From the NCBI RefSeq assembly GCF_964355755.1, contig NC_092673.1, forward strand, positions 35,659,648 to 35,723,647: a stretch of DNA of 64,000 nucleotides. Direction: 5' to 3'. The translations under genes were made by a program, and so were the position numbers. The notes below the pieces were generated by a model, which saw nothing but the letters and a program-made list of their open reading frames with translations, made no database searches and was not told the DNA's origin. Positions 12,313-22,500 of the stretch are shown piece after piece. Position 1 is the first letter of the stretch. Each line of letters starts with the position of its first letter. Source of the stretch: Antedon mediterranea (taxonomy: Eukaryota; Echinodermata; Crinoidea; Comatulida; Antedonidae).

Positions 12313-13115
12313 ACAATATTGTTAAATTCGATTGAGAACTGTTGTGGTCAACATCATAAAGATTTGTTGTATTCAAATTGTAGATTGTAAAATGTTTGGG
12401 CTCAACAAAAAATCTTTCGAAGAGAAAACCCTAAACAATGCAAGCTTTTTCGTAGAGAACATCTTAATGGCCAAAATACATAATATATATAAATGTTGGA
12501 TGGCAAACATAAAAAAAGAAACAGAACTTTTCACATGCGGACCTATACACATGCTTGCTCAAAGACGTACAGAGTGATACGCCCAATGTCTAACGACGAT
12601 TAGCGTTTAAGAAATGTTGAATAAATTCTCAATGGAAAAAGTCTGAATTGACTGACAAATGTTGACTTTATAACAGGTATATGAACTCTTCATTAGTTCT
12701 TTTCTTCAGGAGGTACCTTCATCCTCAGCTGCTGTGACTTATTTACTTTCTTATTTTATCAATTATAGAGATATTATAATGGGCTATAGGATGTACTGTA
12801 CACGTAAAACAAGGCAGTTTTAATCAGTCTGATTTGCCTATAATAGACACTCTACTATATAAATTCTTTGATAGAAATATTACATTTAAAATATTAAAAC
12901 TGGACTTCAAAACAAACTAGACTTATTTTTTTTTACATTTCAAATAAAACATTTATCAGTGGAAGCAGTTATGCATATTTACAGCACCATATATTACAGT
13001 GTGTTTAAAAACATCTATTATGTTATTTGTATGTATACAAACATACAGTATACAGTATGATTGAAAATGTTCATCTGGTTTGTAGGTATAAGTATCTTGA
13101 ACATATGCAACACTT

Positions 13116-13331
13116 GTAGTGAAGCTGTAGCTTGGTGGTTAACATGCTTGCCTTCCAATCTCAAGGTCCAGGGTTCAATCCTGAACCTAATTCTATGGTT
13201 GTAACTCTTTCAACTCCACTACTTAAAATGAGACTTGGTTTATAAACATGATAAATTACAAAATAGTTTAGCCATCTTGTAATTGGCGAGTTATTCGCTG
13301 TTGGATGAGTATGAAATAAAAAAAATACAAA
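13116..13331 (+). mobile_element. tRNA-derived SINE, copy 1
   Basis: The head has an A-box-like TAGCTTGGTGGTTAACATGC and a B box GGGTTCAATCC at 13171-13181, spaced as in a tRNA. A unique body (GTAATTGGCGAGTTATTCGC) and an A-rich tail after ATGAGTATGAAAT follow. The same unit recurs at 62571-62811, which shows it is a dispersed repeat and not a tRNA gene. Confidence 0.85.
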
Positions 13332-13584
13332 AACACATGTCATTATTATATGTACATTTTAAATAAAAAAATCTGGTATTAGGCACAACATGGTAATTTG
13401 TCTATGCTAAGTGAATAATAAATATCACAAACAACATACAAGCAAAAGGTACTATAGGAACCACATCGAAAGCACCAAATGTTCTCTGTCCTATTTTCAC
13501 ATACACTGCATAAAATATTTTACAATTTATAGCTGCTTTATATCATATGATATATATACTTATTTACATTAATATTTAGACAGA

Positions 13585-16500
13585 TCAAATATTTAAAAAT
13601 TTCTTTGATCTGCCGGGTGGGCGTGGCATCTGTAAAGGACGATTGGGGTTTAATTTTAGGTCGTGCACTGGTGAATCGGGAAGCGGAACCAATCGCTGGT
13701 TGCTAGTTCCGTTGACACTGCTGGAACTGGTCAAACTTTGAGAACTCGCAAATCTCTCTGGTGGAGCTTTGTCACCTTTCTTTTTCTGTAAGATGATTTT
13801 TAAAAACATTAAACATATTTTGTTTATTCTTTTTTTATTTGATACAAGAATATAATAATGATTTATTGTCAACTGAAGAAGCTTTGCTAGTGTTATATAT
13901 TCAGATATAGTGACATACCTTTAACAATGGATTCATTACACCAATGTTTGGACTAGAGTTGAAAACTTTATTGAAATTGGTTTCACGGTTTACCAATTCC
14001 ATTTGGTAGTAGCGCTTTTCTTCCTATTGAAAAAAAATATATTAAATGATGAGTTGATTCTCCAAAATATATCCACTGTTATGTTTATATTACTATAATC
14101 ATTATAACATTTAAACACTGTGCTTCTTTGTCTTCATAAGTTCCCACAATCATCATTCTGATTATCTCGGAACTAGTCAGTGTGGTCTTTTACAGCTGGT
14201 TCCTTATATATAATCTACACAAAAATTTTAGGATGGGAGGTTTTGTTTTAGGCATGCATCTATCCCAACAACAACACAATAATGGATCCATAGTTTCCTA
14301 ATCACTATTATAGACACTTTACATTTCTCCGATCAGACCGATTATCGACCAGAATGTGCATAGACTTATTTATTTTTCTTTTTGTATAATGTGTAAATAG
14401 TAAACACACACAAAATAAAGGAACTACTTGATGCAGGAGTAGCGTGCCATACCTCAAACTTCCTCATCAACTGCTCTTGTTCTGTCAGCTTGTACTTCAT
14501 TCTAAAGATTTCTTCCAAGTCTTCTGGTCGAGAATCTCGCTTTATATACTTCTCCTCTGCTTCCTCAAGCCTACACAAAAAATAATAACTGTCTTATGTA
14601 GTGCCAAACAACAGCTAAAGCTGTCTGATGTGTCCACATATGGTAGTTATATGCTTAAATATGGCAGTGATATGACATCATCATGTCCATATATGGGCAC
14701 ATAAAATTTGTTTTATCACATAAAGTTTGATAGTGTAGCTTTACACAAAAAAGAAAAATGACATATTCTAAAAATAACCATTAATTAATAAAGATGATAT
14801 GAAACATTTTCACTGCTTAGTTCTCCAACACAGTCATTAACAATTCATTACAAGATGGTAAGCTAACTGCTGGATGTGCCCAAATATGGTAGTGATATGC
14901 CCAAATATGGTATTGATATGCCTAAATATGGCAGTGATATGCCTAAATATGGTAGTGATATGACATCCTCATGTCCATATATGGGCACGTCACATGGTTT
15001 GATTGCAAATATATGAGTTTGTTATAATATTATACTTACATAATTTGAAGGGCTGATATTTTATCCTTAAGGAGTTCTTGTGCCTGGTTGAACTCAGCTA
15101 ACATTCCTTGTTTTTCCCTTAAATAATCAGCTTCCATTTCATCTAACTGTTTCTGATGTGATTTTTGTAGTTTCTGCTCCTGCTTTCTAAGCTGACCATC
15201 AGCGTTACTCTTGACCTTCAATATCTCTTGACCTTTGAAGTCCAGTGTTCTGGTCAGTTCATCGATGTTGTTCTTCAGTCCTCTCATCTCGCTGTGCATA
15301 CTCTCAATGTGAGCTTGTCTGAATTGTAAGTCGTCCTGCATTTCATGTATACGTAACTTACTCTCTTTTTCCTGTAAAGAAAAAACTTTTACCTTAGAAA
15401 GAGATTTTTTTCTAATAAGGTTTATCGCAAATACCTTGATTTCGCGGGAAACGTCATTGCACAATGCATGATGGGAAGGGTTTGGGAGCAATAACGCCAC
15501 CGTAAAATACAAACTTTATATACTGGTGGTGGCGCTATTGCTCCCAAACCCTTCCCATCATGCAATAAACCTTATTACTGTATGTATGACTGAGTATAAT
15601 ACAATGCTTTAAATATAATTCCACATTCCCTAATTTATGACAAATTTGGACAAAAAACTGTGCACTACAATCGTGATTTTTTATTATTTATAAAAGACGA
15701 ATAAATGAAATGAATCCACCCCTTAGATTTTGTCAAATTATATAAATAAACAACCCCCCCCCCTCTCCCCTTCCCTTAGTACTTTTGTCAACGATCAATT
15801 TTATCAATGAAAGGTGAAATGGTTCATATTAGTGTCACATTATACTATAAAGAATACTTCGCACTGACAAAACCATGTTTATATACTAACTGTCTACACT
15901 ACTCTATATGTTTGACAAAAAAGTGTGATGTACCCAAATATGGCTAGTGATATGACATCATCATGTTCATATATGGGCACATTACATTGTTTTGTCACAT
16001 AAAGTTTGACAGTGTAGACAGAGCTTTAAGCTTCAGTCTATACTATCAAACTTCTTTGACAAAAAATGAGTTTTGCCCAAATTTGGTATTGATATGACAT
16101 CATCATGGGCATATATGGGCACATTACATAAAGTTTGATAGTGTAGACAGAGCTTTAAATATTAATAAACAGTGCTTACATGCATTTGTTTAAGTTCTAC
16201 CGCCCTCTCCAGTTCCATTCTAGCTGCCGATATCTGCATTCTATGTGCCTTAGTGATCTGATCTATCTGTGCCATATGTCGCTGTGACAACTCTATCTTG
16301 AGCTTCTCCGTCATTTGTTTATGACCGGTTTCTGCAGCGTCCAACGAGGCCCACTTCTCTTTCTCAGCTTCTGTCTTAGCTTCAATCAATGCTGCCTTAC
16401 TTGCCCTTTCTTGAACACCAAGTTTCTCAGATAAGCTGTTCTCCAATTCTGCTTCAAGCATCTAAAACAAAAGACAAATTACTGGTAAAATCATTCTACT

Positions 16501-19500
16501 GCAAGCCTTAATGTAGATTAACATACAGTGCATTGAATTACACACATAAATGTTTTTCCAAAAATTATCAATCTAAAATATCCAATGTACATATATTTTT
16601 GTCTTTGTATTGTTATGACTGTTTTATTAGCAAGTTTTAAAGAGTTTTTATACATGTTTTCAACCTTTTATTTCTAAATATAGGACCATATGTAAAACAG
16701 GTGCTACATTGTCATGTTTTTATCCTGTACAAAACATGATTTAAATACAAAAACAAAATGTTTCATTTCGTGTATCAATTTAGCTAGAAAAACAAACCTT
16801 AATGCTTTTCAATTTATCATCTTCCAGTTTCTGCTTTTCTTCTTCTGCTACTTTCTTCAACTTCTCCATCTCTGCGTCATATTCTTTTTGTGACTTTTCA
16901 ATTCTCGCCTCAAGTCGCTTCACCTCAACATCGGCTTTGCTTTGTAATTTATTCATCTCGTCCAAAGCCCATTCCGACTTTTTACTTAAATTATTTTTTA
17001 AAGATGAAATCTACAAAAAATAAAGATAAATAAAGGTATTAAATTTATATAGTGCTAATTACTTCGTTTAAGCATGGTTCCTACTAGAGACACAAGCGAG
17101 TTGACCAATAACAAGCCACTGTTCGAATAATCCATCGCTTGTGATTGGTCAATGCACTTATGTTGCGTTACATCCTTGCGTTGCGTCGCTATAGGGAACC
17201 ACGCTTAACTGTAGAGCATCTAATAAGCAATGGAAAAGACTCTTTTCAATTATTTCTAAATTCATAAATAACACGACAAAACTGTAGAATAAACTAAATT
17301 ATTTTGATTTACTTGTTGTTGAAGGTCATGCACTTTTTGCTGCCATGTTTCTTTAAGCATTTCTAATTCTTGACCTTTAATCAAGGTCATCTGATTGAGG
17401 GCAGCCTTCTTGTCTTCTTGGTGTTGCTCAATAAGTTCACTTTTCAATTTTTCACATTCACGCCTATAATCAAAATGACATAAGTGGAATTTATATAACA
17501 TTGAGATTAACATTTATATAGCACCCATTTCTATTAAAAGTTAATTAATAAAACATCATTAATTTTTCTTAAGCTCTTTATACACTATCAAACTTAATGT
17601 GATGTGCCCATATATGGACAAGATGATGTCAAATCACTACTATATTGGGCATATCACTCCATCTTTGGGTACATCACACTTTTTTTGACAAACTTGTTTA
17701 ATAGTGTAGACAGAGCTTCAGTTGATTATTGGCACCTAAAGCACACTTGAGAGTTTATCCATAGAGATATTATTATCTCTATGGTTTATCCAACTGCAAA
17801 ACCACCAATATTGATAGACAAATATGTTCACCTTAATGTATCAGTCCACTTTCCATCCAGATTTGCTGATAATGAATCCAACTGGTTCTTTAAGTCTTCT
17901 CTTGCCTTGGCTAAGTTTGTTTCATGAACTTTCTTAAGTCTATCAAGCTCAGTCTGGGAGATAAAAATATAAGTAGATAATGTGTGTTTATACTAATAGC
18001 ATAAAGTTTATAAAAATGCTCTGATCCTGTTGCACCATTGAATGAAAATAGAAATAAATAATTGGAAGACGGCCTAATGAATTAGTAAGCAATTATAATT
18101 TTAGTGTAGTTTTTTTCTCAGTAGTCCTTTTTAAAACTTATTTTTTTCGTTCTTTAATGTGTATTTTATTAGAATTTAAGAGGGTACCTGAATATCAACT
18201 GGCACCCAGTGATAAAAATTAATAAAAAATTGAAATAATAAATAAAAGCCATAATAGACTTTACTTGTAATTGTGTAGATTTATTCTTAGCATTCTTCAG
18301 TTGACTTCTAGCAGCATCTAGCTCTGTTTTCAGCTTAATGTTATCCTTGCCAAGTGTCTCAATCTCAGATGTGGCTGAGCCTAGCCCTTGTTCACGGTTA
18401 TCTACAATAGCTTGTAATCTTTCACATTCTTTCTCAGATGTTTGCAGCTTTGCTTCAAGAGAAGTTTGAGTCTCGTTTAACTTGGTCTGTAAAGTTTCCG
18501 TTTCTAGTTTTAGACGGGAAGATGTTTGTTCTAGTTTCTTCTCAAGATCCTATAAAAGAAGTGTAATGTTTACTATTATGAAAATTATTTTAAAACAATT
18601 CTAGAAATAAAAGCAGTATACATTTACAATAACGTAAATGGTAACAATAAATAAGAACTGTTTCAGGGATCAGAAAAAGAACTGTCTACACTATCAAATT
18701 GTATGTAACAAAAAAATGTGATGTGCGCATATATGGACATGATGATGTCATATCACTACCATATTTGGGCACATCACACTTTTTTGTCAAACTAGTTTGA
18801 TAGTGTAGACAGAGCTTTAGAAGTGTACTGTAAAGTATACTATATATAAAATGTAAGCGGATCAAAATTAGCCCATAACAAAGCTATACTGGAATTGAAT
18901 GCAGATGAAGAACCAAAAATAGTGAACTGAAGACAACAAAGGTGCATTAACATTTTTTCTTGATTTAAAGATGAGTACCTCCAGCAAAACAAGCTTTATG
19001 AAAGGTTGTGGTTTGGAGCAGAAGTAGTAGTATAGAGTGGGTTGTGGTTTGGAGCAGAAGTAGTAGTATAGAGTGGGTTGTGGTTTGGAGCAGAAGTAGT
19101 AGCATAGAGTGGGTTGTGGTTTGGAGCAGAAGTAGTAGTATAGAGTGGGTTGTGGTTTGGAGCAGTAGTAGTAGTATAGAGTGGGTTGTGGTTTGGAGCA
19201 GAAGTAGTAGCATAGAGTGGGTTGTGGTTTGGAGCAGTAGTAGTAGTATAGAGTTACCAAATCAATATGAAGGAACATTACCTCTTTCAGATCCTTTATT
19301 TCTTGTTCTGCATTCTTATCTCTCCTATCTGTTTCTTCTTTATGTTTTCTTTCAAGATCTTCTATTATTTTTTCAAATTCTTCTTTGTTTTTCTTTAAAC
19401 CGTCTATCTTACTTGTCTCAGCTGATGTCAATGCTTTCTCGTAGCGTTCTTTCATCGTTTGTTTCTCAACTGCTAATTCCTCAAGAGCCTAAGAAAAATT

Positions 19501-22500
19501 AAATCTATTGTGACTGCCGCTGACATGAATACTGGGTACCGATTACATGATCTTGTTATTATACAGTAATATAGTTGTAGTTAAGAACTTGTAGAAGTAA
19601 TATAATATTTATGTGTACCAGGGAGTGTATGTAACTGAGCAGGTATATCCAATGTTGTGTAATAAAAGGAGATTTCCTGAATGATCAAAATCAAAAACGG
19701 TACTGGGTTTGGTCTACTAGTGTTCCTGCTCCCAAACGGTACTGGGTTTGGTCTACTAGTGTTCCTGCTCCCAAACGGTACTGGGTTTGGTCTACTAGTG
19801 TTCCTGCTCCCAAAAATTATCCATCCATAGAAGCACTGAAAAAGGAAATCTATCTGTGGTGACTAATAAAGTGTGGTCCCGGGACATTTAGTTGATAGAA
19901 GATTGAAATGTTTTGTTAGATTATATTAGTGTAAATAGTTGGATGTAATGATCTTGTATATAGACAAGTATCCAACAAATTCATAAAACTCTCTTTCTTT
20001 TCAACATTTATAATATCCTATCTTACCAAGAAAGACAATTTCTAAAAATATTCAAATTTTGACAAATAAAGTTTATCTATGTCTATAAAAACAAGACAAG
20101 AAAATAAACTGAATTGTTTTGCACACCATAAACTGCTACCTACATTTTCAAGAGACTTAAGTTGGGCTGATTGCTGTTCAGACAAAGAGTGTTTAGTTGA
20201 TTCCAAATTGTTCCTTTCTTTTTCTAGCCACGCTAACTTGTCATTTAACTTTCCTAGCTGTGTCTTAAGATCCACAATCGTTTGTTCGTTACTTAGTTGA
20301 GATGCTTCTAGTGACCCTATCAAACCTTTAAATAAAAAAAAGAAAGTTTAAATTTGTCATATTTATTTATATTAGGTATCCCAATGTAAAAATTCAAATT
20401 AATGATGGTACTTTTTCTTTCAGTTAATCAGAAGGAACTTACTGAACATAAACTTTTGCAATTTAAATGATAGAAATCGGATTATCCATTCAAAAGTTAT
20501 GGTCCGTTAAAGTGCCCAAAAAACAGTGATTTTTGCTTGAAAAATGGCACTTTTTCTAATTATATTTGAACCCATTTTTGAAGGGTTATAACTTTTATAC
20601 TAATAATTTTAAAGTTCTTATTTTTTCCAAACCCATAGATACAACAGAGTTGTACAAGAATATATTTTTTTTGGGTGTCCTCGACATTTTTTTTTTTAGA
20701 TATCGCCCTCCAAAATTCGTCCGAGGGCTTTTTACGCGTGATTTTCCCAATGTCTCAAAAATGCCCAAAAAGTTCCTGTCTTTAAATGATTCATAACTTT
20801 TGAACCAATGTGTGAATTAACTTCTTTTTTTTTGCATTGCATAAATGTAATATGTATTTTAGTAAGGTTATTTATATTGACAGGTAGGTAATTCTGAAAT
20901 ACAACATAAAATATTGTTAAAAAATGTTAAAATGTGAAAAAAAATAATATTGCGTTAAAAAACTGTGTAGGTATTGTTTCTTTTCATTAAATATTTTTTT
21001 GGTAAGTATACATTTTTTTTATAATTCTAGTATTTATAGTTATATTTATAATCATATATTATTTTAATTGATTTTCGAACCGCCAAAAATAAGAATTAAG
21101 CCCGTGCTTATTATGTGTTTGATTCCATTTGGAGCGCCGGGCCGAACGTAGACTCGGCCGCGCCTACTACAAGTTAAGTTATATAGGCCCCTGGGCCTAG
21201 AAGGTCTAAATAAAATAAAAGCCTGACGCTAAATTCTGCCTAAACTAAGAAATATCGGGAAGAATAAGTAATTACCTCAATGGTATAATTGTAACATGTT
21301 TAATTTTATTTCCCTTTCGATTATTCTAACCGAAAGTTGCACTTTGAATTGAAATATACGGAATAAAATTTAGACCTAGAAACAGCGTAGACATACAACG
21401 GCAACATAGGCCAAAGCGCGTTTCGGCCGCCTACATAGAATGGCTTACGGCCGCTGCATAGCAAAATCAAAGCTTCTTAAATTTCTACGGTACATTTCTT
21501 CCTAACGTACAGTACTTGCTTTATATAGTAGATTTATAAATATTCCACTTATTAAATAATTTAATAAATCGGTAAAATTGACGTTTCGAAGCAAATATTC
21601 CATGAGAGGCGACATTTTTCGACATGCCTCGTGTGCGGCGAAGACTAGTTCAGAAAATGGAACAGTCCACTGCAGGGGTTATCCAATCATTAATTAACGC
21701 GCTAATACATGCATACCATGCACATTGTCTGGGCAACGGTAATTTAGTAATAAGCGGAGAACTGAATCCCCCCGTAAGGAAAATGGTAAACACTGATATT
21801 TATGGTAGGGATTATTTTTTTCAGTGGTTGGTCTTGTTGGCCTCTTCGCACGAGGTCCACGCAAAGTCAAATAAAACGATGTGGTTTATCAAACAGAAAT
21901 ATAAATTAGCTTCAATTCAATACTAAATTAGCCAGATTTTGATATTGAGAAAGACTAAAAAATTCAATTTTTATCGTTAAAATTGACATTTGAGGCGGAT
22001 GTACATAATAATAATAACCGATTTACATATCAAAATAAAGAGTATTTAAAGCCTGATAACATGCAACAAAAATTACTCCACCACCTATTATGGACCTCGT
22101 GCGATCGTGTTTTGAAAATGGGTAGGTGTTTTCCAAAGTTATTTTTAGCGCGCGGATTTCGGCTCGCCGGCTTTTGTACCTCATTTTTAACTCGCGTTTT
22201 CTATTAAAATATTTAATAAACATAGATTAAAAATATATGAAAATAATCCCTTAAACAAGATCTTTCCAGACATATAATTTTTATTCACATGTGTATATAA
22301 GAAATAGTATATTTTTAACTTCAAAGACACGTCACTTTTTGAAATTTCACGAACGTGTTAAAATCGCGGTAACGAAAATCCGCTTCATTGGGATACCTAT
22401 TTATATACAGAGCATCTCTTTCCCTCCCAAAGTGGCAACTAGCATAATAACATGAAAAGGGCATATTTCATATACAGACTTAAAAACCCTCTTTAGGACA

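Larger units (their letters stand above)
11547..13584. other. Intergenic between RLR and FAM184
   Basis: This spacer holds the RLR upstream region, a family A MITE (12149-12312) and a tRNA-derived SINE (13116-13331). I see no supported exon apart from the probable RLR 5' UTR just above 11546. There is no recognisable TATA box close to the RLR start. Confidence 0.6.

Noticed and set aside
13130-13185. A tRNA gene
   Set aside because: A and B boxes are present but the fold is incomplete and the whole 215-bp unit recurs at 62571, so it is a SINE.
18868-19502. Open frames with Y-Y-Y-C-S-K-P-Q-P-T-L or W-S-R-S-S-S repeats
   Set aside because: The repeat part lies in an intron minisatellite beyond a good donor at 19281; only 19282-19488 is FAM184 coding.
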